Counted from the stretch's first letter, positions 1-7,318 are shown. The stretch is DNA of 12,024 nt from JADYZU01 sp964443055 (GCA_964443055.1 CAYUBT010000077.1:1-12024); one strand, 5' to 3'. Notes: generated by a model from the sequence alone, not told the origin. Translations and numbers: made by a program.

Positions 1-12
1 GGCACGCCGGGC

Positions 13-32
13 AAGAGGCCGCCGGGCCTCTT
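13..32 (-). terminator. possible hairpin terminator of the carboxypeptidase gene
   Basis: A perfect 8-bp inverted repeat (AAGAGGCC / GGCCTCTT) with a 4-nt loop begins right after the TAG of the minus-strand carboxypeptidase gene. The distal arm ends in only two T residues and no T tract follows. It is therefore a weak candidate for an intrinsic terminator and could instead be a 3'-end-stabilising hairpin. Confidence 0.4.
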
Positions 33-1643
33 CTATTCGGAACCCAGCGTGAAACAGGTCTGCCCGCGTGCCTGCAAGCGGCGGCAGGCAAGATCGGCGG
101 CGTCACGGTTCAGGCCGACGATATTCGCGTCAAAGCCGGTGTTGGTACGGATAATCCTGCGTACCCCGCCGCCCAGCACCCCGGCCTCGGCGACCGCCAC
201 CTGGATGAGCACGCGGTCGGCCGCAGCCTGCGAATTGTAGCTGCCGACATGGATGCCCCAGTTTCGCGGATCGCTTGTCGAGAAGCGCGATACGGTCTCG
301 GTGCCCTCGTCCCCCGCCTCGGGCAGGGCGAGCGCAGCGGCGGTGAGGATGATTTCGGCCGGTCGCGCGGGCGGCTCCGGGGCGGTGCCGACAAGTGCTG
401 CCTGCGGATCCGCAACCACGGGCGGTTGCAGCGCATCATCCCCGACCATCACCGCAGCGACCGTTTCCACATCGGTCAACCCGTCGATCCCGGACCCGGA
501 TTCGGGAACGGTCTCGCGGATGGTTTCGGGGGCGAGACTCGAGAGTTCGTCGTTCGGCCCGGGGTCCGGCGCGAGGCCGAGCACCTCGGCCAGGGCCGCC
601 TCGACGGCCTCGTCAACGGCGGTTTCGACGGCGGCTTCGACGGCGGTCGCGAGAACGGGATCGGCACCGCCGGTTCCTCCCGGCCGCGCGGGCGGACGAT
701 AGGCGACCTGCACCTGTCCCGTCACCCGGATCGTGCGGGCCGCCCCCTGCGATGGTGTGCCGACCTGTCCGCCGCCGGACGGCAGGGCCGCGATCAGTTC
801 TGACGGCTGCACGGCCGCACGCGCAGGCGCGCGGGCAAAACCGATGTCGAGAAGCTCGGTCATCCGCGCATTGCGGTTTGCCGTGGACGTGCCCCCGAAC
901 ACTGTGGCGATGATTCGAACATTGCCACGTTCGGCCGAGGCGGTGAGATTGTATCCCGCCGCAATGGTGTAACCCGTCTTGATCCCGTCTGCGCCATTGT
1001 AGGCATCAAGGAAGCGGGTGTTCGTGTTCCTCACCTGCGTGATCCCCGCATCGGCGGTGCGGCGCGAGAAGAGATTGTAATACTGGGGAAAGTCATAGAT
1101 CACATGCCGTCCGAGGATCGACATGTCGCGGGCACTCGAGAAATGCCCCTCGCGCGTGAGGCCGTGCATGTTGATGAAATGGGTGTTCGTCATCCCCATG
1201 GCCGCCGCGGTTGCGTTCATCCTCGCGGCATAGGCTTCCTGCGAACCGGCGATGGCGATTCCGATGGCGGTGGCGGCATCATTGGCGGACTTCACCGCAG
1301 CCGCACGCAGAAGGTAGCGCAGGCGGATGTTCTGTCCGGCCCGCAGACCAAGGCGCGAGGGCGGCTCGGCCGCTGCCTCGGCCGTGATCCGCACCTCGGT
1401 GTCAAGCGTGATCTCGCCGCGCTCGATGGCAACGAAGGCGACATAGAGCGTCATCATCTTGGTCAGCGATGCCGGATGCAGTCGCGTGTCTGCGTTCTGG
1501 GAATGATAGACCTCGCCTGTTCGTGCATCCATGACGAAAGCGGCATAGGGTGCCGCAAGGGCAGGCAAAGCCGCAACCGCAAGGACGATCAACAGAACAG
1601 GGATCAGCAGCCCCTGCCGGACTGCAATGGCGCGTGCTCGCAT
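33..1643 (-). CDS. D-alanyl-D-alanine carboxypeptidase (class A PBP5-type, S11) with C-terminal SPOR domain
   Basis: This is a periplasmic serine peptidase predicted to trim the terminal D-Ala of peptidoglycan pentapeptides. The 536-aa product starts with a signal peptide (charged MRAR end, hydrophobic core about 11-26, likely cleavage after ALA near 30). The three S11 active-site motifs are present in order: SLTK at 59-62, SAN at 119-121 and KTG at 222-224. A long Ala/Val/Pro/Glu-rich linker (about 300-460) leads to a C-terminal SPOR domain (about 462-536), which in this family binds denuded glycan at septa. I chose the ATG at 1643 because it gives a clean signal peptide and has AAAGGCAGG upstream; the open frame runs on to 1730 without a plausible signal sequence. 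The SPOR fusion is typical of alphaproteobacterial DD-carboxypeptidases. The enzyme class is secure; the paralogue name (DacC/DacF-like) is not. Confidence 0.93.
   Translation of the reverse strand: MRARAIAVRQGLLIPVLLIVLAVAALPALAAPYAAFVMDARTGEVYHSQNADTRLHPASLTKMMTLYVAFVAIERGEITLDTEVRITAEAAAEPPSRLGLRAGQNIRLRYLLRAAAVKSANDAATAIGIAIAGSQEAYAARMNATAAAMGMTNTHFINMHGLTREGHFSSARDMSILGRHVIYDFPQYYNLFSRRTADAGITQVRNTNTRFLDAYNGADGIKTGYTIAAGYNLTASAERGNVRIIATVFGGTSTANRNARMTELLDIGFARAPARAAVQPSELIAALPSGGGQVGTPSQGAARTIRVTGQVQVAYRPPARPGGTGGADPVLATAVEAAVETAVDEAVEAALAEVLGLAPDPGPNDELSSLAPETIRETVPESGSGIDGLTDVETVAAVMVGDDALQPPVVADPQAALVGTAPEPPARPAEIILTAAALALPEAGDEGTETVSRFSTSDPRNWGIHVGSYNSQAAADRVLIQVAVAEAGVLGGGVRRIIRTNTGFDANIVGLNRDAADLACRRLQARGQTCFTLGSE
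594..653. repeat. degenerate 12-bp tandem repeat inside the carboxypeptidase linker
   Basis: Five consecutive 12-bp units, each starting GGC and mostly ending in GAC or AAC (for example GGCGGTTTCGAC, GGCGGCTTCGAC), lie within the minus-strand gene. They encode a 4-residue periodic A-V-E/D-x stretch in the linker between the peptidase and SPOR domains. This is probably a slippage-prone, length-variable spacer. Confidence 0.6.
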
Positions 1644-1747
1644 CACCGCCTGCCTTTCACTGCCTCTCGGACCCCCGATACATGCCGGGAATCTCGTGAT
1701 ATGGACGAGCGTAGCACGGGAGTCTGGCAATAAAAAGGCTTAATCTC

Positions 1748-1882
1748 ATGGGCTTTCACGGCGATCCTGAGGCGTTTCAACAAGATGTAGTGGCTCGCGC
1801 TCTGGCCATGCCCAAGTCGCCAGCGACAGCCGCCGATGCTTGCGCAGCGGCTTTCATGACCGCGGCCAAGCGCCTATACTGA
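1748..1882 (+). CDS. possible 44-aa small protein upstream of clpS, unrecognised
   Basis: An ATG at 1748, preceded by AAAAAGG about nine bases upstream, opens 44 codons that end at TGA 1880-1882, five bases before the first clpS ATG. The product (beginning MGFHGDPEAF) is alanine-rich, looks helical and has no signal peptide or membrane segment. Third-position GC is roughly 60 percent by my count, lower than in the neighbouring genes, and I recognise no family. The frame's last codons also contain the TATACT box proposed as the clpS -10 element. It may be a real small gene in front of clpS or a chance frame in the promoter region. Confidence 0.25.
   Translation: MGFHGDPEAFQQDVVARALAMPKSPATAADACAAAFMTAAKRLY
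1875..1880 (+). promoter_or_regulatory. candidate -10 box for clpS
   Basis: TATACT matches the sigma-70 -10 consensus TATAAT at five of six positions. The best partner 18 bp upstream is only CTTTCA (1851-1856), three of six matches to TTGACA. A start about 7 bases downstream of the -10 would fall at or next to the first clpS ATG (1887), implying a leaderless or near-leaderless transcript. Confidence 0.35.
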
Positions 1883-1886
1883 CCCC

Positions 1887-2270
1887 ATGGCACTCATGGC
1901 AACGAAGACGACACACCCGATGACTTCTGGCACGACAGGCATGACCGCCGGCCCGCCGGAGCGCGAAAACGGCGCGCCGGGCATCGGTGTGCGGCTTGAG
2001 ACCCGGCCGCGCACGCAGCGTCCTCCCATGTACAAGGTCCTGATCCTGAATGACGATTACACGCCGATGGAATTCGTGGTCCATGTTCTCGAGCGGTTCT
2101 TCGGCATGAGCCATGCACAGGCGTTCGAACTCATGCTGACAGTTCACAAGAGCGGGCTTGCCGTCGTCGGGGTCTATTCGCACGAGATCGCCGAGACCAA
2201 GGTTGCGCAAGTGATGGATTTTGCGCAGCGCCATCAGCATCCGCTGCAATGCACGATGGAGAAGGAGTGA
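1887..2270 (+). CDS. clpS: ATP-dependent Clp protease adaptor ClpS
   Basis: ClpS is the cytoplasmic N-recognin that delivers N-end-rule substrates to ClpAP. The longest product is 127 aa. The folded domain begins near PMYKVLILNDDYTPMEFVV, which carries the Asn-Asp-Asp substrate-binding loop and the hydrophobic gate Met. The binding-pocket His is in TVHKSG, and the C-terminal MDFAQRHQHPLQCTMEKE block is typical of alphaproteobacterial ClpS. The start is uncertain: in-frame ATGs lie at 1887, 1896, 1920 and 1941, and none has a good Shine-Dalgarno. From memory of relatives, the N-terminal arm before the domain is about 20-25 residues, which favours 1920 or 1941, whereas the -10-like box at 1875-1880 would suit 1887. 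The stop overlaps a GAAGGAGTGA sequence, and the methyltransferase gene begins 21 bp on, so co-transcription is likely. Confidence 0.93.
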   Translation: MALMATKTTHPMTSGTTGMTAGPPERENGAPGIGVRLETRPRTQRPPMYKVLILNDDYTPMEFVVHVLERFFGMSHAQAFELMLTVHKSGLAVVGVYSHEIAETKVAQVMDFAQRHQHPLQCTMEKE

Positions 2271-2291
2271 GCGGGTTCGCCCGTCGCAGCC

Positions 2292-3293
2292 ATGGTCCGC
2301 AACCGTTTCCTGACCGCATGTGACGAAGGACTCGTCGCCCTGCCCCCGGGCGGGCGCGTCACGCTCCTGCGCGCACCGGGCGACTGGCCGCTGGCCGGGC
2401 TCGAGGCGGCGCAGGTCTCGGTTGTCCATACCTTCTTTCCCGAGGTCGTCCGCTGGCAGGCGCGCGGCCTTGCGGTGACCCCCGGGCCCGCGGCCGCCGA
2501 TCTGGCCGTGGTCGTCACTCCGCGTTCACGCGCGCTGGCCCGCGCCCTTGTGGCGCAGGCGGCAGAGGCAGCACCGGTCGTTGTCGTCGATGGCCAGCGC
2601 ACCGATGGCGTCGATACGCTCTGGCGCGAGACGCGGACGCGTCTGGGCGAGATGCCGGTGGTCACCATGGGTCACGGCCGGCTCTTCGTCGCGCGGCCCG
2701 GCGACCGACTAGCCGATTGGGCCATGGGCCCGCCACAGATGGGTGCGGACGGATTCCACACGCTGCCGGGCGTCTTTTCCGAGGGGCGGATCGACCCCGG
2801 CTCACGCGCTCTGGCCGAGGCACTACCCGATGCCCTGCCAGCGCATATGGCGGATCTTGGTGCGGGCTGGGGTTATCTCTCGCAGGCCGTCCTCGCCCGC
2901 GACGGAGTGGAAAGCGTCGCCCTGATCGAGGCAGAATCGCTTGCCCTGGATTGCGCGCGTCTCAATGTCGCCGACAGCCGCGCGACATTCCACTGGGCCG
3001 ATGCGCTGACGTTCCACCCTGACCGCCTCTTTGACGGGATCGTCATGAACCCGCCCTTCCACCACGGGCGCGCCGCCGACCCGGCGCTCGGCCAGGCTTT
3101 CATCCGCGCCGCACGGGACATGCTTGCGCCCGACGGGCAGCTCTGGATGGTGTCGAACCGGCATCTTCCCTATCTGGACGCGCTCGACGCCGCATTTCGC
3201 CAGGTCGAGCGGATCGAGCCGAAATCAGGCGGCTTCGCCCTGCATCACGCCGCCCTGCCCCGCCGCCCGGCAAAGCGTGAGCGGCGCAGATAG
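2292..3293 (+). CDS. class I SAM-dependent methyltransferase, RsmC-like (16S rRNA m2G1207)
   Basis: This is predicted to transfer methyl from S-adenosylmethionine to the N2 of a guanine in small-subunit rRNA. The 333-aa protein has the two-part RsmC layout. A degenerate N-terminal half (about 1-150) precedes a catalytic half with SAM motif I DLGAGWGYLS at 188-197, an acidic residue at E223 after strand 2 (ALIEAES), and the amino-methyltransferase motif IV NPPF at 253-256 followed by HHGR. The C-terminus is very basic (ending KRERRR). The ATG at 2292 has no close Shine-Dalgarno; the nearest purine-rich stretch overlaps the clpS stop about 20 bp upstream, suggesting translational coupling. It is convergent with the lipoprotein gene, with only 5 bp between the stops. 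RsmC is the best match; another rRNA guanine-N2 methyltransferase such as RlmG is possible. Confidence 0.85.
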   Translation: MVRNRFLTACDEGLVALPPGGRVTLLRAPGDWPLAGLEAAQVSVVHTFFPEVVRWQARGLAVTPGPAAADLAVVVTPRSRALARALVAQAAEAAPVVVVDGQRTDGVDTLWRETRTRLGEMPVVTMGHGRLFVARPGDRLADWAMGPPQMGADGFHTLPGVFSEGRIDPGSRALAEALPDALPAHMADLGAGWGYLSQAVLARDGVESVALIEAESLALDCARLNVADSRATFHWADALTFHPDRLFDGIVMNPPFHHGRAADPALGQAFIRAARDMLAPDGQLWMVSNRHLPYLDALDAAFRQVERIEPKSGGFALHHAALPRRPAKRERRR

Positions 3294-3298
3294 GGGAC

Positions 3299-3697
3299 TC
3301 ACTCGGGATGGGCGGCAATACAGGCCTGAACCTGCGCCTGCGACTGCCGTTCCAACTGGCGCTGCTGGGCGACAAGCTGGGTGAGCTTGCGCTGTTCGGC
3401 GGCGAGGTCGATCGTGACCGGCACCTGCCTGTCGATGACTTCGGTGCGCTCGCAGTCGTAGCGGAACGAGAAAGGCTCGCCCTCGGGATCAACACCCCGG
3501 CCGGTGCACCGGGCCGGACGGACACGGGTCTCCTGCCGTGTCTCGAGCCCGTAGCCACGTGCGAGATTCTCCTGCGTCTCGATGATAAGCGAGTTCACCC
3601 GCCGCAGGTCACGGTTGGCCTCGGTGATGCAGGCTTCACGCGGCGTGGCGCAGGCGACGAGGATGAGCAGCGGGGCAAGTGCGGCAGCGAAGCGCAT
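3299..3697 (-). CDS. small putative lipoprotein, unknown function
   Basis: A 132-aa product with a short signal sequence (MRFAAALAPLLILVACATP) ending in an LVAC lipobox, so Cys16 is the likely lipidated residue. The mature part carries further cysteines (in EACITE, ARCTGR, YDCERT and the C-terminal QACIAA), suggesting disulphides in the periplasm. The last third is Gln-rich and probably forms a coiled coil (about 95-128). The ATG at 3697 is preceded by GGAG at a suitable distance and gives the lipoprotein signal; upstream in-frame starts would bury it. It is divergent from hemF across 83 bp. I do not recognise the family and infer only an envelope location. Confidence 0.75.
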   Translation of the reverse strand: MRFAAALAPLLILVACATPREACITEANRDLRRVNSLIIETQENLARGYGLETRQETRVRPARCTGRGVDPEGEPFSFRYDCERTEVIDRQVPVTIDLAAEQRKLTQLVAQQRQLERQSQAQVQACIAAHPE

Positions 3698-3780
3698 GGG
3701 ATCTCCGGGGTATTGTGAATGCGGTGCGGACTGACGATGGAGAGTGAAGACGCAAGTCTCTCTGATAGGCAATAACATGG

Positions 3781-4686
3781 ATGGGGCGCAGCATGGCGGA
3801 AAATATGATGGAAAGCCTTAAGGTCAGGGCATCCGGGTGGTTTCACGAACTGCGCGGCGTGATCGTGGCAGCTTTCGAGGGGCTCGAGGACGCGCAGAGT
3901 GCAGGCCCGCTGTCCGACCGGCCGCCCGGACGCTTCGAGGTGACGGAGACGAGGCGTACCCCGGAGGACGGCAGCGACGCAGGCGGCGGCCTCATGTCGG
4001 TGATGCGCGACGGGAGGGTGTTCGAGAAGGTGGGCGTGAATGTCTCGACCGTCTACGGCCGCCTCGCCCCTGCCGCACAGAAGGCGATGGCCGCGCGCGG
4101 CGTGCCGGGGATGGAGGACGACCCGCGCTTCTGGGCCTCGGGGATCAGTCTCGTGGCGCATCTGCAGAACCCGCATGTGCCGTCGGTCCACATGAACACC
4201 CGCATGTTCTGGACACCGAACGCATGGTGGTTCGGCGGCGGGTCCGACCTCAACCCCTGCATTGAATACGACGAGGACACGGCCGATTTCCACGCGGTGC
4301 AGAAGGCCCATCTCGACCCGCACGGGACCGGGCTTTACCCCCGCCTGAAGGACTGGGCCGACGAATATTTCTTCATCCCCCATCGCGGCCGCGCGCGCGG
4401 GGTGGGCGGCGTGTTCCTTGACGACCATTGCACCGGCGACTGGGAGGCGGATTTCGCCATGATCCAGGACATGGGGCGTGCCTTTCTGGCCTCGTGGCTG
4501 CCACTGGCGGAGCGGCGGCGGCTGACGGACTGGAGCGACGCGGACAGGGAGACCCAGCTCGTCCATCGCGGACTCTATGCCGAATACAACCTTGTCTACG
4601 ACCGGGGCACCAAATTCGGCCTTGCAACCGGCCATGACGCCAATGCCGTGCTGATGAGTCTGCCGCCCCTGGCCAGGTGGCGCTAG
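3781..4686 (+). CDS. hemF: oxygen-dependent coproporphyrinogen III oxidase
   Basis: HemF oxidatively decarboxylates two propionates of coproporphyrinogen III to give protoporphyrinogen IX in haem synthesis, using O2. The 301-aa length matches the family. Signature blocks are clear: LVAHLQNPHVPSVHMNTR (His127 and His137), TPNAWWFGGGSDLNP (146-159), FHAVQKAHLDPHG (His171), IPHRGRARGVGGVF with His201, and near the C-terminus LYAEYNLVYDRGTKFGL. These histidines correspond to the conserved set in E. coli HemF. Start candidates are ATG 3781 and ATG 3793 (GGGG upstream); the second may be the real one. I see no TTGAT-N4-ATCAA FNR-type box in the upstream gap. The stop codon is interlocked with that of the following minus-strand gene. 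Confidence 0.95.
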   Translation: MGRSMAENMMESLKVRASGWFHELRGVIVAAFEGLEDAQSAGPLSDRPPGRFEVTETRRTPEDGSDAGGGLMSVMRDGRVFEKVGVNVSTVYGRLAPAAQKAMAARGVPGMEDDPRFWASGISLVAHLQNPHVPSVHMNTRMFWTPNAWWFGGGSDLNPCIEYDEDTADFHAVQKAHLDPHGTGLYPRLKDWADEYFFIPHRGRARGVGGVFLDDHCTGDWEADFAMIQDMGRAFLASWLPLAERRRLTDWSDADRETQLVHRGLYAEYNLVYDRGTKFGLATGHDANAVLMSLPPLARWR

Positions 4687-5006
4687 CCCAGCCGGTTGCG
4701 CCGGTGCAGCCAGCGCCCCATGCGGCGGCGGAAGCGGATCGTCAGCAGTGTGACCGGCCCGCGCAGGAGCGGGAGGTCCAGCGCCAGAAGCAGGATGCCG
4801 AGCGGCATCATCCACAGGCCGAGCACCGGCAGGAACGACAGGACCCCGCCGATGATCAGCAGGATGGCGAGCGGCACGCGGTAGATGCGTGTCCGGTCGT
4901 CCTCGATCCAGTCGAGAAACCGGTCAAGCCGCACATTGCGCCCGCGCAATATCGCGATCTGCCGGTGCAGACGGGCCTTCAGTTTGCGATGCCGTTCGGG
5001 GGTCAT
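4683..5006 (-). CDS. small two-segment membrane protein, PGPGW-like
   Basis: A 107-aa product: a basic N-terminal cytoplasmic stretch (MTPERHRKLKARLHRQ), then a hydrophobic hairpin of two probable transmembrane segments (VPLAILLIIGGVLSFLPVLG and MMPLGILLLALDLPLL), then an Arg-rich end (RFRRRMGRWLHRRN). The VLGLWMMPLGILLLALD segment resembles the putative transmembrane PGPGW family (P-x-x-G-W…PLG…LA) from memory; this is a resemblance only, and its function is unknown. The open frame extends to 5150, but the upstream part overlaps the Na/Pi gene end. ATG 5006 or ATG 5018 (MLHPM) are the plausible starts, neither with a strong Shine-Dalgarno. It lies 73-85 bp after the transporter gene on the same strand and may be co-transcribed with it. 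Confidence 0.7.
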   Translation of the reverse strand: MTPERHRKLKARLHRQIAILRGRNVRLDRFLDWIEDDRTRIYRVPLAILLIIGGVLSFLPVLGLWMMPLGILLLALDLPLLRGPVTLLTIRFRRRMGRWLHRRNRLG

Positions 5007-5091
5007 GGGATGCAGCATGGGCCAGGCATCGCGGGATTTCAATGCAAGAAGCCGTGTCGCATATGGCCCGGACGTGGGCGCAAGCGGGCGA

Positions 5092-6768
5092 CTATTCCTC
5101 TTCCTTGAGGTCCCGCAGCCGCGAGGAGGACAGCAGCCCGCGCTCCTCAAGCACAGGATAGGCCATCGAGGTCAGCAGGGAGTTGATCTGCTTGAGATCG
5201 CGGATCGTGTCGAGGTGGATCGAACTGGTCTCGATTGATTGCGACGTGCCGTCACGCAGGCGCAGGAAATGGGCCTGGCTGATGGCCTTTTCACGGTCGC
5301 GGAGCCGGTCTTTTTCCTTGACCAACTGCCATGCGGTCTGAATGTCATGCGACACCAGCACGTTAAACGCCATCCGCGCATTGGCCAGCACGGCGGCATG
5401 AAATGCGGTCAGGTCGCGCCAGCCCTCAGGGGCGAAGGACAGGCCCAGTTCCATCTTCTTGCGCACATGGACCAGCATGTTGCGCACGATGATATCGCCC
5501 ACCTGTTCGAGCCGGACACAGGCCCCCAGCAATTCTTGTGTACGCAAGGCGTCTTCGTCCGACAATTCGTTACGGGTGACGCGGGCCAGATAGAGCTTTA
5601 CCGCCGCGTGGCGATTATCGACCTGATCATCAAGCGCGGCAAAGGCGGCGATCTTGGCCTCGTCGGCATCTTCATACAGGTGAATGATGCCCGAGAGCAG
5701 GATTTCCACGGTCTCGCAGATACGCACGACTTCGCGGGTGGCATTGGCGATGGCCTGTGGCGGGTTGTCGAGGGCGGTTTCATCCAATGCGGTGAAAGTG
5801 GCGACCTCCTCGACCTTGGCCTCTTCGGGGGTGCCGGTCATACGCACCATGATTTCCGATGTGCGATAAACGACACCAGCCAGGGGCACGCCCAGCAACA
5901 TGATGATGACGTTGAAGAGGATATGGGCGTGGACGATCCGCTCGCCTGCATCTGCTCCCAGAAAGCCCAGATCGGGACGGAAGATCATCATCAGGGCCAG
6001 CATCATGACCGACCCCATGCCGCGCATCAGGAGGTTGCCGACGGGCACGACCCGCACCCCGGGCTCTGCCCCGCGCGTGAGCATCGGCGCGATCATCGAG
6101 GAGCCGAGGTTCACACCAAGGACAAGGATGATCCCCAATTCATGCGAGATGATCCCCTGTCCGGCCAGAGTCGCCATCAGCAGCACCGCCGCTATGGACG
6201 ATTGGAACGCCCAGGTGATTGCCGCCGCGATCAGAAAGGCGGTGACGGAATCATGCGAGAAATAATCGAGGATCTGCGGCAGCAGCGGGCTGTCACGCAG
6301 AGGCTCGGAGGATTCGCCGATCATGCGCAGCGACAGGATCAGGAGGCCCACGCCGACGATGATCCGCCCGTTCTGCTGCCAGGAACGGCGGTCGGACCCC
6401 ATGAAGAGGAACGTGCCGGTCACCAGACACAGCGGCACCAGAAGCGACAGGTCGAAGGTCAGCAGCTTCACCACCAGCGCGGAGCCGATCTCGGCCCCGC
6501 GCACGGCGAGCTGTCCGGCAAGCCCGGAGACGATCCCGGACCCAGCAAAAGATCCCACCAGCAAGGTCACCGCCGTGGAACTCTGCAGCGCGATGGCAAG
6601 CGCGGTGCCCGTCAGCACCGCCGAAAACGGGTTGCGCATCGTCGCACGCAGCTTCTGGCGCAGGACATGACCATAGGCGCGTTCGACCCCGGTCTTCACC
6701 AGCCGCGTGGCATAGAGCATCAGCGCCACCGCGCCGGCGAGGTTGAGAAGGACGACCGAGCCGCTCAA
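5092..6768 (-). CDS. Na/Pi-cotransporter family protein with C-terminal PhoU-like domain
   Basis: A predicted inner-membrane protein of about 558 aa. Two inverted Na/Pi-cotransport repeats are visible, each with the family QSS motif: QSSTA near 62-66 and QSSIA near 189-193 (numbered from the TTG at 6768). Eight or so hydrophobic segments fill residues 5-310. The region after about 325 is helical and charged, like PhoU (VVRICETVEILLSGII, GACVRLEQVGDIIVRNM), and may gate or regulate the channel. This is the YjbB/NptA-type architecture, associated with phosphate transport or export; the substrate is inferred, not shown. The start is unclear because no in-frame ATG lies upstream. TTG 6768 matches where relatives begin (SVVLLNLAGAVAL), while TTG 6840 gives 24 extra hydrophilic residues. 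A perfect TTGACA -35 box lies upstream. Confidence 0.88.
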   Translation of the reverse strand: MSGSVVLLNLAGAVALMLYATRLVKTGVERAYGHVLRQKLRATMRNPFSAVLTGTALAIALQSSTAVTLLVGSFAGSGIVSGLAGQLAVRGAEIGSALVVKLLTFDLSLLVPLCLVTGTFLFMGSDRRSWQQNGRIIVGVGLLILSLRMIGESSEPLRDSPLLPQILDYFSHDSVTAFLIAAAITWAFQSSIAAVLLMATLAGQGIISHELGIILVLGVNLGSSMIAPMLTRGAEPGVRVVPVGNLLMRGMGSVMMLALMMIFRPDLGFLGADAGERIVHAHILFNVIIMLLGVPLAGVVYRTSEIMVRMTGTPEEAKVEEVATFTALDETALDNPPQAIANATREVVRICETVEILLSGIIHLYEDADEAKIAAFAALDDQVDNRHAAVKLYLARVTRNELSDEDALRTQELLGACVRLEQVGDIIVRNMLVHVRKKMELGLSFAPEGWRDLTAFHAAVLANARMAFNVLVSHDIQTAWQLVKEKDRLRDREKAISQAHFLRLRDGTSQSIETSSIHLDTIRDLKQINSLLTSMAYPVLEERGLLSSSRLRDLKEEE

Positions 6769-6897
6769 ATGCGCACACGTGCGCGGCAGCGCACGGACAG
6801 AGCCGCATGCGGCGGCTGCAAAAGGCTCGGGCAGGCGCAAATACGGAACATCGTGGTCCTGATGCGATCCGGGGTGAAGCTGCGAAGCAGAGAGCTG

Positions 6898-6925
6898 ACA
6901 GTAGCGTGAGGCCCGCCTTTGTCAA
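6898..6925 (-). promoter_or_regulatory. sigma-70 type promoter for the Na/Pi gene
   Basis: On the minus strand, TTGACA (6920-6925) is a perfect -35 box, followed after 16 bp by TACTGT (6898-6903), which matches the first two and last bases of the -10 consensus. Transcription would start near 6891, leaving a leader of about 50 nt to TTG 6840 or about 120 nt to TTG 6768. I saw no clear pho box. Confidence 0.5.
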
Positions 6926-7039
6926 ACGCGGTCGGCCCTCCCGGGCTCCGGACGCATGTTGCAATGAAGTTCATATCCCTCCCTGAACGGATGTGATGAC
7001 CTCGAACAGGCATCCGGTCCGCAAGGTTCCCGCGAATCC

Positions 7040-7063
7040 CGTCATTGCGAGGAGACGCAGCCA
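7040..7063. repeat. truncated arm of a dispersed REP-like inverted repeat, ending at the assembly gap
   Basis: CGTCATTGCGA (7040-7050) is identical to the outer arm of the complete element at 11613-11694. It is followed by GGAGACGCAGCCA, similar to the GAAGCAAGCCA of that copy. The sequence then runs into Ns, so the matching right arm is not visible and probably lies in the gap. Confidence 0.65.
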
Positions 7064-7163
7064 NNNNNNNNNNNNNNNNNNNNNNNNNNNNNNNNNNNNN
7101 NNNNNNNNNNNNNNNNNNNNNNNNNNNNNNNNNNNNNNNNNNNNNNNNNNNNNNNNNNNNNNN
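7064..7163. other. assembly gap (100 Ns)
   Basis: Exactly 100 ambiguous bases, the usual placeholder for a scaffold join of unknown length. The true size and content are unknown. The left flank ends inside a repeat arm, which gives a plausible reason for the contig break. Confidence 0.97.
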
Positions 7164-7318
7164 CTCCGCACGCGTAACCGCGCAACGCACACCGGAGAGC
7201 CTCGGCCTTCCGGTCCTTGGGCCGTTCCGGGGATCGCCGTCCGTCAGCGCAGATGCGCCCGCGGGCGCGTTCGTGTTTGGCGCAGGCCGTCGGGCCGGGA
7301 TGGGAAAGGAAGAGCGCG
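7164..7318 (+). other. ffh leader region, no gene seen
   Basis: The 155 bases between the gap and ffh contain no convincing coding frame. I found only the ffh ribosome-binding site (AAGGA at 7306-7310, eight bases before the ATG). No promoter with two good boxes is visible; the operon promoter may lie here in a weak form or inside the gap. Together with 6769-7063 and the gap, this makes about 550 bases without a gene. Confidence 0.6.

Noticed and set aside
3698..3780. FNR-type or other oxygen-responsive operator for hemF
   Set aside because: No TTGAT-N4-ATCAA dyad is present. The loose GAGAG…CTCTC pair is only five base pairs and unconvincing.
3595..4815. A 406-codon open frame on the minus strand opposite hemF
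   Set aside because: It is His/Pro/Arg-rich and lacks motifs, and the plus frame is an unmistakable HemF. It also runs across three real genes.
5239..6909. A 556-codon open frame on the plus strand opposite the Na/Pi gene
   Set aside because: Its product is rich in His, Gln, Arg and Asp with no recognisable domain, as expected for an antisense shadow of a high-GC membrane-protein gene. The minus frame has clear family motifs.
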